Shown piece by piece: positions 16,786 to 26,126 of a stretch of DNA of 64,000 nucleotides. The DNA is from Limnobaculum zhutongyuii (GTDB taxonomy: Bacteria; Pseudomonadota; Gammaproteobacteria; Enterobacterales; Enterobacteriaceae). The stretch's first letter is position 1. Every line of letters begins with the position of its first letter. The stretch is from contig NZ_CP034752.1 in the NCBI RefSeq assembly GCF_004295645.1, forward strand, positions 930,001-994,000. The letters run 5' to 3'. The notes beneath the pieces were generated by a model, which was not told where the DNA came from, searched no databases, and saw only the letters and a list, made by a program, of their open reading frames with translations. Made by a program: the position numbers and the translations under genes.

Positions 16786-17381
16786 CAAAATCACAGACTG
16801 GTTTTTCATTAGCAGAGATGCTGATAGCCATGCTGATTGGTAGCATGATGATAGTGAGCGTTGCTGCCATGTATCCGGCATTACAGCGGCAGAGTTTGAC
16901 GCTGTATCGCTTGTACCGTCTGGAACAATCTATGGAACAGGTGCTCATCACTATAGCAAAGGACCTACGTCGGGCAGGATTTCTGTTTAAAGGCGGAAAA
17001 GAGCGGGTGTCTGAAGCGGTTTCTATCAGCCAGCATTCACTGTCGGCTGTGGGCAGTTGCATTATCATCCGTTATGACCTTAACCATAATGGCGTCATCG
17101 ACCCCATTGACTCTACAACGGCGGAACATTTTGCCTACCGTTGGTTGAACAACAGTATTGAACAACATCGTAGCGCTAAAGAGTGCCATGGTAATGGGTG
17201 GGAGAAGTTATTGGATCCCGCTGAAATAGTTATTACTCACTTTTCTGTTCAGCCCGGAGACAGAGCGCTGAAGGGGGCAGGGAAAAGCGCAGCCTATTAT
17301 TTGATAACGCTGGAGGGACACTGGAAACGTTGGCCATCGGTGAAACGACGTTTAACGCTAAGAGTGAGAGGGATGCGCTGA
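16776..17381 (+). CDS. ppdB: Prepilin peptidase-dependent protein PpdB (minor pseudopilin, GspJ/PilW-like)
   Basis: This 201-residue prepilin-like protein has leader MPVAKSQTG, then FSLAEMLIAMLIGSMM with Glu5 after the processing site. It overlaps ppdA by 10 bases, so the two are translationally coupled. The size and the long alpha-helix (YRLYRLEQSMEQVL) followed by IAKDLRRAGF are typical of PilW/GspJ-type minor pilins. A stretch DLNHNGVIDPIDS looks like an EF-hand-type calcium loop (D-x-N-x-N-G-x-I-D). Function is inferred from family and operon. Confidence 0.86.
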   Translation: MPVAKSQTGFSLAEMLIAMLIGSMMIVSVAAMYPALQRQSLTLYRLYRLEQSMEQVLITIAKDLRRAGFLFKGGKERVSEAVSISQHSLSAVGSCIIIRYDLNHNGVIDPIDSTTAEHFAYRWLNNSIEQHRSAKECHGNGWEKLLDPAEIVITHFSVQPGDRALKGAGKSAAYYLITLEGHWKRWPSVKRRLTLRVRGMR

Positions 17382-17382
17382 A

Positions 17383-17853
17383 ATGCTGAAAAGTCGAACT
17401 TGCTTAATAAGTAATCAGCAAGGGTATAGCACTATTGTTATGGTCATGTTGTTGATGCTGTTTGGTACTTTAATGCTTAAAGGACAGAGCGAACAGTTGC
17501 TGGTTCAGGTGAAGATTTATGCGGATGAACGGCGTTATTTTCGTGCATATCATCAGGCTCTCTCATCGCTTTCCTGGGCGTTATCCCAACGTTGGGCGGG
17601 GGTAAGCAGTGAGTGGCAATGCCGCAAGGTCGAAAACTATCAACTCTCATCCTGTATTCGTCAGCTTAATGAGACTGACATTCTGGTTCGGGGAGAGGGA
17701 AATATGGGGAATAACCAGCCTCCATTGCTACTGTTTCAGTTGGCGGGTAAGTTTGACACGCAAGCTTCTCCTGAGGGGATAAGACTACAGCCATTTGCTG
17801 ATGGGAGAATAGATTTCTGTCCACTTAAGGTAGCAGCAGAATGCTCTCCTTAA
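17383..17853 (+). CDS. ygdB: YgdB family pseudopilin-like protein (PilX/GspK-like)
   Basis: This 156-residue protein follows ppdB after 1 base. The leader ends NQQG, followed by YSTIVMVMLLMLFGTLML; it lacks Glu5, as PilX/GspK-type tip proteins often do. Two Cys pairs (EWQCRK, LSSCIRQ; FCPLKVAAEC) could form disulfides. It overlaps ppdC by 13 bases. In E. coli ygdB is the third gene of the same cluster. The exact role is unknown; a position at the pilus tip is inferred from family. Confidence 0.82.
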   Translation: MLKSRTCLISNQQGYSTIVMVMLLMLFGTLMLKGQSEQLLVQVKIYADERRYFRAYHQALSSLSWALSQRWAGVSSEWQCRKVENYQLSSCIRQLNETDILVRGEGNMGNNQPPLLLFQLAGKFDTQASPEGIRLQPFADGRIDFCPLKVAAECSP

Positions 17854-18197
17854 ATAGATCCCGGCAGGGAGGATTTAGCCTGTTGGAAGTCCTTATCTCA
17901 ATGTTGCTGTTTTCCATTACCATTATGGGTTTGTTGCGTTATCAGCAAGTGTTATTGGCACAATTTAATCTCTATAGCGATAGCCAATATGCATGGCGAT
18001 TGGCAGCTCAGGCATTAGATCTCTACCCTGAAACCATAGAACAGGAACCAAGGCTTAAATCAGGACAATGGCATCTGAATATTCAAACGACCTCTATGGG
18101 CAACGGCTGTATGAAAATTATGGCGCAGGTGATTATAGTGGGAAAGTCGGAGGTTGAACTGGAGAAGTGGCAATGTGATGAGCAGGTTAATCAATAG
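17841..18197 (+). CDS. ppdC: Prepilin peptidase-dependent protein PpdC (minor pseudopilin, GspI/PilV-like)
   Basis: This 118-residue prepilin-like protein has leader MLSLNRSRQGG, then FSLLEVLISMLLFSITIMGL with Glu5. The short C-terminal domain has two Cys (GNGCMKI, KWQCDEQ). It is the last gene of the ppdA-ppdB-ygdB-ppdC cluster and its start overlaps ygdB. In E. coli recC follows directly; here an oxidoreductase gene on the other strand is inserted. Confidence 0.84.
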   Translation: MLSLNRSRQGGFSLLEVLISMLLFSITIMGLLRYQQVLLAQFNLYSDSQYAWRLAAQALDLYPETIEQEPRLKSGQWHLNIQTTSMGNGCMKIMAQVIIVGKSEVELEKWQCDEQVNQ

Positions 18198-18263
18198 TCA
18201 GTCATTTTACTAACCGCTTTCACCAGCAGGTGAACTTGAGCGATGAAAGCGGCTAAGGACGTA

Positions 18264-19361
18264 TTAATCTTCAGTAAACAGTCCCTTAACTCGATGGGGC
18301 TGCGAACGCCAATACTGCTTTGGTACACTAACTTGCGCGCCAAGTGCCGCTGCGGCATGCCATGGCCAATGAGGGTTATATAAGATACCTCTGGCCAGTG
18401 CGACCATATCTGCTTCACCTGTGGCAATAATGGCTTCTGCCTGTTCTGGTTCCGTAATCAGACCTACGGCGATGGTTGGCATGCCTACTTCTGCCTTAAT
18501 TTTACGGGCAAAGGGAACCTGATAGTTAGGGCTGAGAGGAATGTGCTGCTGAGCTGACAGGCCACCGCTGGATACATGAATATAGTCGCAGCCCAGTTCT
18601 TTCAGTTTATGGCAAAGGGTTAATGACTGCTGTAGATCCCAACCATTTTCCACCCAGTCGCTGGCAGAAATTCGCACACCTACGGCTTTATTCTCCGGCA
18701 ATACCTTACGAATCGCGGAAAAAACTTCCAGCGTCAGGCGCATACGATTTTCCAGCGATCCGCCGTATTCATCTTCCCGATGGTTTGAAATTGGCGATAA
18801 GAACTCATGCAGCAGATAGCCGTGGGCAGCATGGATTTCGATGACGTCAAATCCCAGTTTATCGGCCCGTTTAGCCGAGTGGGCAAATGAAGCAATGATG
18901 GAAGCAATGCGTTCCTGAGTCAGCGCTTTTGGTTGAGCAGAATGTTTATCAAATGGAATAGCGGAAGGGGCGACAGGCTGCCAGCCACCATTTTCTGGTG
19001 TTACTGCCGGGCCCGGTTGCCAGGGAACTGGCATCGATGCTTTTCGACCAGCATGGGCCAACTGGATACCTAACGGCATAGCGGAATATTTCTTCACGGC
19101 TTGTACAGTGGTAGCTAAAGCCTGTTCCGTTTCATCGTTCCATAATCCAAGGTCCCCGGGAGAAATACGACCTTCCGGCTCAACCGCAGTGGCTTCAACA
19201 ATCAATAATCCCGAGCCGGAAAAGGCTAACTGACCAAGATGAATGGTATGCCATTCTGTTGCTTTACCATCCACGGCGGAATACTGGCACATTGGCGCAA
19301 TAACAATACGGTTGGGTAATACAACGGGCCCCAGTTTTATTGGGGTAAATAATTGACTCAT
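18264..19361 (-). CDS. Old yellow enzyme-family NADH:flavin oxidoreductase (YqjM/XenA class)
   Basis: This 365-residue FMN-dependent TIM-barrel ene-reductase reduces C=C bonds of alpha,beta-unsaturated carbonyls and nitro compounds with NAD(P)H. The class-specific Cys25 and Tyr27 (MCQYSA) tune the flavin, as in Bacillus YqjM. The substrate-anchoring His pair is H177/H180 (IEIHAAHGYLLHEFLSP), followed by NHREDEYGGSLENRMR. C-terminal FMN-phosphate binding is at AVGLI and MVALARGIL. The ATG at 19361 has GGAGG eight bases before it, so it is preferred over the GTG at 19370. It interrupts the ppdC-recC junction and points away from recC. The physiological substrate is unknown. Confidence 0.9.
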   Translation of the reverse strand: MSQLFTPIKLGPVVLPNRIVIAPMCQYSAVDGKATEWHTIHLGQLAFSGSGLLIVEATAVEPEGRISPGDLGLWNDETEQALATTVQAVKKYSAMPLGIQLAHAGRKASMPVPWQPGPAVTPENGGWQPVAPSAIPFDKHSAQPKALTQERIASIIASFAHSAKRADKLGFDVIEIHAAHGYLLHEFLSPISNHREDEYGGSLENRMRLTLEVFSAIRKVLPENKAVGVRISASDWVENGWDLQQSLTLCHKLKELGCDYIHVSSGGLSAQQHIPLSPNYQVPFARKIKAEVGMPTIAVGLITEPEQAEAIIATGEADMVALARGILYNPHWPWHAAAALGAQVSVPKQYWRSQPHRVKGLFTED

Positions 19362-19706
19362 GTCTGACACCTCCGGATATGTGAAGTAAGCTACGCGACA
19401 GAATTATTTTTCGATAAAGCTCGAAATTTGTTAAATATCAACGTGCAGTCAATATTCGTTGATAGCATGATTAGTAAATACGTTAACTAATATAGCAGCC
19501 TCAATCAGATGAAGAACAATGGTTCGTGCTATGGTTGATAATATTGGTAACAACACGTGGATTAACAGGATAAATAGAGAGTTATCCATTGCTTGCTTTA
19601 CACCATCAGCAAGAAGATTGAAAATTGTACCCAGCAAATGGTCATATCAATGACATTAACCCGATTTTTTAGTTAAAACGGGACGTTTACAACTTCAGGA
19701 GCCCGG
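19362..19706. other. Divergent intergenic region before recC
   Basis: About 345 bases hold the start signals of the oxidoreductase gene (minus) and recC (plus; TTCAGGAGCCCGG before the recC ATG contains AGGAG). I see no RNA gene or clear operator. A 62-codon minus-strand frame here has a TTG start and no ribosome-binding site and is not called. Confidence 0.45.
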
Positions 19707-22700
19707 ATGTTTACGGTTTACCACTCAAACCAGCTTGACCTGTTAAAAACGCTGACCACCGCGTTGATTGCCGGTAAACCGTTACCCAATCCCTTTGAGC
19801 GAGAGATTATTCTGGTTCAGAGCCACGGTATGGCGCAGTGGTTGCAAATAGAGTTGGCAACTGAGTTAGGTATTGCGGCGAATATTGAATTCCCATTACC
19901 GGCATCGTTTATCTGGCAGATGTTTCAACAGGTTTTGCCCGGCATACCGAAAGAGAGCGCATTCAGTAAAGATGCCATGACATGGAAGCTGATGTGGCTG
20001 CTGCCTTCAATGTTGCAACAATCCGAATTTGCCGCGCTATCACGCTACTTAAGCGATGATGACGATCTGCGTAAATGCCACCAGTTAGCCGGGCGTATTG
20101 CAGATCTGTTTGACCAGTATTTAGTCTATCGACCTGAATGGTTGCGTAGCTGGGAGCAACAAGAGCTGGTTGAGGGCTTGAATGAAGCTCAAATCTGGCA
20201 GGCACCTCTCTGGCGAGCCTTGACCGAGTATACCCATGCTTTACAGCAACCGGGTTGGCATCGGGCAAATCTGTATCAACGTTTTATTGATACGCTTAAT
20301 CATCCCGATTTTTCACCGGATAAGCTTCCTTCCCGAGTATTTATATGCGGAATATCTGCGCTTCCGCCGGTGTATTTACAGGCTTTGCAGGCGCTGGGTC
20401 AGCATATTGATATTCACCTGATGTTTACCAACCCTTGCCGCTACTACTGGGGAGACATTCAGGATTATGCTTTTCTGGCTAAGTTGCAGGCTCGCAAACG
20501 AAATAAGATAAATGATCAGCAGAATATTGCGTTATTTCGCCACCCTGAGCAGGCTGACTTGCTGTTTGATGAGCAGGGTAATCAACAGTTGAGTAATCCT
20601 CTGCTGGCCAGTTGGGGAAAACTTGGGCGTGATAACCTCTATCTGCTGGCTCAATTGGATAAAATGCAGGAAGTTGATGCTTTTGTTGATATTGAACAAG
20701 AGCGGCTGTTACACCGTATTCAGTGGGATATTCTTCAGTTAGACGATCGGGCGCTGGTGATTAACAATCCGAACTCTCCGTTGAATAGTCAGGATAAACA
20801 GTTGCTCGATCCTAACGATCGTTCGATCGGTGTTCACGTTTGTCATAGTGCTCAACGGGAAGTTGAAGTGTTGTACGATCAATTGTTGGCCATGCTGGAT
20901 GATGACCCAACCCTGACGCTGCGGGACATCATTGTGATGGTGGCGGATATCGACAACTACACGCCATATGTTGAGGCGGTTTTTGGCAATGCTCCACCAG
21001 AGCGTTATTTGCCTTATGCGATTTCTGACCGCAGTGCCAGTCAGGCGCATCCGGTACTGAGTGCATTTTTAATGCTGTTGGACTTACCTGAAAGCCGTTT
21101 TAGTGCAGAGGATATTCTGACGCTGCTGGAAGTGCCTGCCTTAGCCGAGCGCTTTCAGATTGATGAAGATGGGCTGCGTGTATTAAGGCAATGGGTTGAA
21201 GAGGCTGGTATTCGCTGGGGACTGGATGATGACATGGTCAGCGATTTTGACTTGCCGCCTACGGGGCAACATACCTGGCGCTTTGGTTTGACCCGTATGT
21301 TATTAGGCTATGCGATGGATAGCCAAAGTGGCGACTATCAGGGCATTTTGCCTTACGATGAGTCCAGCGGTCTTATTGCCGTTTTAGCGGGGCAACTGGC
21401 TGAGTTTTTGATGCAACTATCCATATGGCGCAAACGCCTGATGGCGTCTCACACGCTGGCGGAATGGCTGCCTTATTGCCATGAGCTGACAGAAGCATTT
21501 TTTATTACCGATGTAGAAACTGAACCCGTATTGGCTCTGATTGAACAACAGTGGCAAAAACAAATTGGTTTTGGTCTGGAGGCTAATTATAGCCAGGAAA
21601 TTCCACTCACCGTTTTAAAAGATGATTTGGCTTCCCGGTTGGATAATGAACGTATCAGCCAGCGTTTTTTAGCCGGCCCGATAAACTTCTGTACTCTGAT
21701 GCCTATGCGCTCCATTCCTTTTAAGGTGGTATGCCTGCTGGGGATGAATGATGGTGTTTATCCACGCACATTACCTCCACTGGGTTTTGACCTGATGGCT
21801 GAACAGCCGCGTAAAGGGGACCGCAGCCGACGTGATGATGACCGCTACCTGTTCCTTGAAGCTTTATTGTCAGCCCAGCAAAAACTGTATATCAGCTACA
21901 TTGGTCAATCTATTCAGGATAACAGCCCTCGTTATCCTTCCGTTCTGGTAACTGAATTACTGGAGTACATTGCTCAAAGCCATGTACTGGCAGCAGATAT
22001 CGCCAGCGATCTGGAGAAAAGCGCGCAAGCAGTCTATCAACATTTGTTATGTCATCATGCCCGGGTTCCGTTTAGTGAGCAGAATTTTATCGAGGGTAGC
22101 GAACAGCAAAGCTACGCCAGTGAATGGCTACCTGCCGCAGAACGGCGAGGAGTGGCTCATGGTGAATTTGGACAACCGCTGGATGAGATCGCGCTTGAAC
22201 AGATTGAGCTGGATGGACTGCGTCGTTTTTACCGTAATCCGGTACGGGCGTTCTTTCAGCAACGGTTAAATGTGAACTTTACGTTTGATGAGCCAGAGCT
22301 TCCGGACGAAGAGCCATTTTTAGTAGAAAATTTGCAGCGCTATCAGCTTAATACCTTATTGCTTAACTGCCTGATTGAAGAAAAAGATCCTGAACAGCTT
22401 TTTGCTCGCTTTCGTGCTGCCGGAACGTTGCCGTTTGGCGCTTTCGGTGAGTTATTCTGGCAGGGGCAGATGCAGGATATGACTGAACTGGCTGATCGGG
22501 TTAAACAGCAAAAATTACCTTTTGATAATATTGAGTTTGAAAAGCGGATCGATGGTATTACGGTTAGCGGCTGGCTAAATCAGGTACAGCAAGATGGTCT
22601 GTTACGCTGGCGACCAGCAAAATTGACGGTGGCTGATGGGATATCCCTTTGGCTGGAACATCTGATCTATTGTATCAGCGGTGGTCAGGGTGAAAGCCGA

Positions 22701-23087
22701 ATGTATGGTCGGGATGGAACCGAGTGGCGTTTTGCTTCATTTAGTGAGAAAGAGGCAGAAAAGCATCTCTCTGAGTGGCTGAAAGGGTATCAACAGGGGA
22801 TGAAATCACCGTTGTTATTGTTGCCGAAGAGTGCATGGGCCTGGCTGGAAAGTTGCTATGATGTATCTGCCGGTCAAATTTGTTGGGATGAGGCAGCGCA
22901 GCAAAAAGCCAGGCAGAAGCTGATTCAGGCGTGGCAAGGTGGCCCGCAGGTCAGCGGCGAAGGAGAAGACCCTTACCTGATGAGATTGTTTAGAATATTG
23001 GACGACAAACATTATCAACAGATTATTAGCGACAGTCAGCCCTATTTACTAACGTTAATGCGTTATCGATTAGAAAAATCTGACTAA
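19707..23087 (+). CDS. recC: Exodeoxyribonuclease V gamma subunit RecC
   Basis: This 1126-residue subunit of RecBCD holds the complex together, splits the duplex with a pin and recognises Chi in its inactive helicase-like channel. The N-terminal MFTVYHSNQLDLLK and VQSHGMAQWLQIELA blocks and a central VCLLGMNDGVYPRTLPPLGF block are classic RecC. Length is close to E. coli (1122). It is upstream of ptrA-recB-recD, the usual enterobacterial order. Confidence 0.97.
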   Translation: MFTVYHSNQLDLLKTLTTALIAGKPLPNPFEREIILVQSHGMAQWLQIELATELGIAANIEFPLPASFIWQMFQQVLPGIPKESAFSKDAMTWKLMWLLPSMLQQSEFAALSRYLSDDDDLRKCHQLAGRIADLFDQYLVYRPEWLRSWEQQELVEGLNEAQIWQAPLWRALTEYTHALQQPGWHRANLYQRFIDTLNHPDFSPDKLPSRVFICGISALPPVYLQALQALGQHIDIHLMFTNPCRYYWGDIQDYAFLAKLQARKRNKINDQQNIALFRHPEQADLLFDEQGNQQLSNPLLASWGKLGRDNLYLLAQLDKMQEVDAFVDIEQERLLHRIQWDILQLDDRALVINNPNSPLNSQDKQLLDPNDRSIGVHVCHSAQREVEVLYDQLLAMLDDDPTLTLRDIIVMVADIDNYTPYVEAVFGNAPPERYLPYAISDRSASQAHPVLSAFLMLLDLPESRFSAEDILTLLEVPALAERFQIDEDGLRVLRQWVEEAGIRWGLDDDMVSDFDLPPTGQHTWRFGLTRMLLGYAMDSQSGDYQGILPYDESSGLIAVLAGQLAEFLMQLSIWRKRLMASHTLAEWLPYCHELTEAFFITDVETEPVLALIEQQWQKQIGFGLEANYSQEIPLTVLKDDLASRLDNERISQRFLAGPINFCTLMPMRSIPFKVVCLLGMNDGVYPRTLPPLGFDLMAEQPRKGDRSRRDDDRYLFLEALLSAQQKLYISYIGQSIQDNSPRYPSVLVTELLEYIAQSHVLAADIASDLEKSAQAVYQHLLCHHARVPFSEQNFIEGSEQQSYASEWLPAAERRGVAHGEFGQPLDEIALEQIELDGLRRFYRNPVRAFFQQRLNVNFTFDEPELPDEEPFLVENLQRYQLNTLLLNCLIEEKDPEQLFARFRAAGTLPFGAFGELFWQGQMQDMTELADRVKQQKLPFDNIEFEKRIDGITVSGWLNQVQQDGLLRWRPAKLTVADGISLWLEHLIYCISGGQGESRMYGRDGTEWRFASFSEKEAEKHLSEWLKGYQQGMKSPLLLLPKSAWAWLESCYDVSAGQICWDEAAQQKARQKLIQAWQGGPQVSGEGEDPYLMRLFRILDDKHYQQIISDSQPYLLTLMRYRLEKSD

Positions 23088-23244
23088 AAAAGTGAACCCT
23101 CAGCGACCGGACTGTCCAATTCATTGTTGGACGGTGATGGGCAGAGGAGCAAGTTTTGCCTGATGCGTGGGGCAGGTGCAACGATCCGCTATGTTGTCCA
23201 TTGTCTGTATTGGTTGTTATTCGGTCATTCCAGAAGGAAATTTA

Positions 23245-26124
23245 ATGCGTAAGTTACATGCCTGGATCGCAGGCACCATACTGATGTTGTCTTGTTGGGC
23301 CCCTCTGACGTTTGCGGCTCAGGGTTGGAAGCCATTGCCTGAGGAAATACAAAAAAGTGCGGGAGATGCCCGCGAGTATCAGGCGATTAAATTAGATAAT
23401 GGCATGACGGTATTACTGGTATCCGATAACCTTGCCAGTAAATCGTTGGCGGCTCTGGCCTTACCGGTAGGTTCACTGGAAGACCCTGACAGTCAGTTGG
23501 GACTGGCTCACTATCTGGAACATATGGTTTTGATGGGTTCAAAGCGTTACCCGGAGCCGGATAGCATTTCTGAATTCCTTAAAAAACACGGCGGCAGCCA
23601 TAATGCTAGTACCGCATCTTACCGTACGGCATTCTATCTTGAAGTAGAAAATGACGCATTGGCTCCGGCGGTTGATCGTCTGGCTGATGCCATTGCCGAA
23701 CCTTTGTTGGATCCGGTATACGCCGATCGTGAACGTAATGCGGTGAATGCAGAGTTAACCATGGCCCGCTCACGTGATGGTATGCGTATTGGGCAAGTCG
23801 GTTCAGAAACGCTAAATCCCGCTCACCCGACCTCACGTTTTTCTGGCGGTAATCTGGAAACCCTAAAAGACAAGCCGGGCAGCAAACTGCAGGATGAACT
23901 GAAAGCTTTTTATCAACGTTACTATTCTGCCAATCTGATGGTTGGGGTTTTATATGGTAATCAATCTTTAGCGGATTTAGCTAAACTGGCAAACGACACC
24001 TATGGTCGAATCAGTAACCATAACGCAACGGTTCCTGCCATTACTGTACCGGCAGCTACTGAAAAAGAGAAAGGGCTGATTATTCACTATGTACCAGCCC
24101 AACCGCGTAAACAGCTGCGTATTGAGTTTCGTATAGCTAACAATGTGTCGGAGTTTCGCAGTAAAACCGATACCTATATAAGCTATTTAATTGGTAACCG
24201 CAGTGAGAATACCCTGTCGGACTGGTTGCGTAAGCAAGGGCTGGCAGACAATATTGGTGCCGGTGTTAATCCAGTTGTTGACCGTAACGGTGGCGTATTC
24301 AGTATTGGTATTTCGTTAACGGATAAAGGCCAGGCTAATCGCGATAAGGTGATTGCGGCAGTGTTTGATTATCTGAAAATGATCCGTCAGGAAGGCATTC
24401 GCCAGGATTACTTTGATGAAATTGCCCATGTACTAAAACTGGATTTCCGTTATCCATCCATTACCCGCGATATGGATTATGTCGAATGGTTATCCGACAC
24501 CATGCTGAATATTCCGATCCAAAATATTTTGGATTCTGATTATCTGGCGGATAAATACGATCCAAAAGCCATTGCTGCTCGTCTGGATGAAATGACGCCA
24601 GAGGCCGCACGCATATGGTTTATCAGCCCGGATGAGCCTCACAATAAGACCGCCTATTTCGTTGAGGCACCTTATCAGGTCGATCGAATTAAACCTGAAC
24701 AGATTGAACGTTGGAAGGCAGAAGAGCAGCAAATCAAGCTGAGCCTGCCTGCACTGAACCCGTATATCCCGGATAATTTTAATCTGGTGGCAGAAAATAA
24801 AGCGAAACAGCCTCAGTTGGTTCTAAACGAAGCTAATAACCGTGCCTGGTATATCCCAAGTAAATACTTTGCCGATGACCCGAAAGTCAATGTGACGCTG
24901 GCTTTACGTAATGCCAAAGCCCAGGACAGCGCACGTAATCAGGTGATGTTTGCCTTAACGGACTATTTGTCTGAGCAGGCGTTGTCCCAACTCAGCTATC
25001 AGGCTTCCGTTGGGGGGATCAGTTTCTCCTCTTCAGCTAACAACGGTTTGCAGTTTTCGGCATCAGGTTTTAGCCAGCACTTGCCTCGTCTGGTTAGTGA
25101 GTTGCTTGAACAATACCGCAGCTTTACCGTAACGCCGGAAGAGTTGGAACAGGCCAAATCGTGGTATCGCGATCAGATGGAAGCGGCGGAAAAAGGCAAG
25201 GCTTATGAGCTGGCACTGCAACCGGTCAGAGCGATTTCTCAGGTTCCTTATACTGAGCGTGATGAACGTCGTAAGCTTATGTCTGACATTAAAGTGGATG
25301 ACATTATTCAATACCGCAATCAACTGTTGGCGAACAGTTCACCGGAAATGTTTGTGCTGGGTGATATGACTCAGGAACAGGTGAAAACCATGGCGTTGAG
25401 CATTAGTAAACAGCTGGGTTGCCAGGGCTCTGGCTGGTGGCATGGCCAGAATGTGGTGGTAGATAAAACCCAACAGGCTAACCTGATGAAAGCAGGAAGC
25501 AGCACTGATTCTGCGCTGGCAGCAGTGTATATTCCTGACGGCTATGACGAAGTGACTAGTATGGCTCGCAGCAGCCTGTTAACTCAGATTATTCAGCCGT
25601 GGTTTTATAATCAGTTAAGAACGGAAGAGCAGCTTGGTTATGCGGTATTTGCTTTCCCGATGACCGTTGGTCGTCAATGGGGGGTTGGGTTCTTGCTGCA
25701 AAGTAATAATCAGACGCCGGCTCATTTGGAAGAACGTTATCTGAATTTCTACCAGATGGCAGATAAGAAACTTTCGGCCCTTAGCGATAAAGATTTTAAT
25801 CAGTATCGTCAGGCGTTAGTTAATGAACTGGAGCAGCGTCCACAGACCATGGATGAGGAAACGGCCCTTTATCTTAATGATTTCAGCCGTGGTAATGACC
25901 GCTTTGATACGCGTAAAAAGGTATTGGAGCAGGTGAAAAAACTGACTAAACAGGATATTCAAACCTTCTATCAACAGGCGGTGATAGAGCGTAAAGGGCT
26001 GGCAGTATTGTCTCAAATTATGGGACAGGGCGATCTGAAAACCCAATATGCAGAGCTAAAAGGTTGGGATGTGTATAAAGATGCCTCATCATTGCAGAAA
26101 ACCTTGCCGGTGAAGGCTCAGTGA
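23245..26124 (+). CDS. ptrA: Protease III (pitrilysin) PtrA
   Basis: This 959-residue periplasmic M16 zinc metalloprotease degrades small peptides such as insulin fragments. A signal peptide (MRKLHAWIAGTILMLSCWAP-LTFA) is followed by the inverted zinc motif H89-x-x-E92-H93 (HYLEHMVLMGS) and the distal Glu in ERNAVNAEL. It has four M16 domains in two halves. The ATG at 23245 has GAAGGA before it and starts the signal peptide; the longer frame from 23167 is not supported. It sits between recC and recB, as in E. coli, though unrelated to recombination. Two bases separate it from recB. Confidence 0.97.
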   Translation: MRKLHAWIAGTILMLSCWAPLTFAAQGWKPLPEEIQKSAGDAREYQAIKLDNGMTVLLVSDNLASKSLAALALPVGSLEDPDSQLGLAHYLEHMVLMGSKRYPEPDSISEFLKKHGGSHNASTASYRTAFYLEVENDALAPAVDRLADAIAEPLLDPVYADRERNAVNAELTMARSRDGMRIGQVGSETLNPAHPTSRFSGGNLETLKDKPGSKLQDELKAFYQRYYSANLMVGVLYGNQSLADLAKLANDTYGRISNHNATVPAITVPAATEKEKGLIIHYVPAQPRKQLRIEFRIANNVSEFRSKTDTYISYLIGNRSENTLSDWLRKQGLADNIGAGVNPVVDRNGGVFSIGISLTDKGQANRDKVIAAVFDYLKMIRQEGIRQDYFDEIAHVLKLDFRYPSITRDMDYVEWLSDTMLNIPIQNILDSDYLADKYDPKAIAARLDEMTPEAARIWFISPDEPHNKTAYFVEAPYQVDRIKPEQIERWKAEEQQIKLSLPALNPYIPDNFNLVAENKAKQPQLVLNEANNRAWYIPSKYFADDPKVNVTLALRNAKAQDSARNQVMFALTDYLSEQALSQLSYQASVGGISFSSSANNGLQFSASGFSQHLPRLVSELLEQYRSFTVTPEELEQAKSWYRDQMEAAEKGKAYELALQPVRAISQVPYTERDERRKLMSDIKVDDIIQYRNQLLANSSPEMFVLGDMTQEQVKTMALSISKQLGCQGSGWWHGQNVVVDKTQQANLMKAGSSTDSALAAVYIPDGYDEVTSMARSSLLTQIIQPWFYNQLRTEEQLGYAVFAFPMTVGRQWGVGFLLQSNNQTPAHLEERYLNFYQMADKKLSALSDKDFNQYRQALVNELEQRPQTMDEETALYLNDFSRGNDRFDTRKKVLEQVKKLTKQDIQTFYQQAVIERKGLAVLSQIMGQGDLKTQYAELKGWDVYKDASSLQKTLPVKAQ

Positions 26125-26126
26125 TA

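Noticed and set aside
19449..19637. A 62-codon minus-strand hydrophobic ORF between the ene-reductase gene and recC
   Set aside because: It has a TTG start, no ribosome-binding site, and is in an AT-rich divergent promoter region where hydrophobic frames arise by chance.
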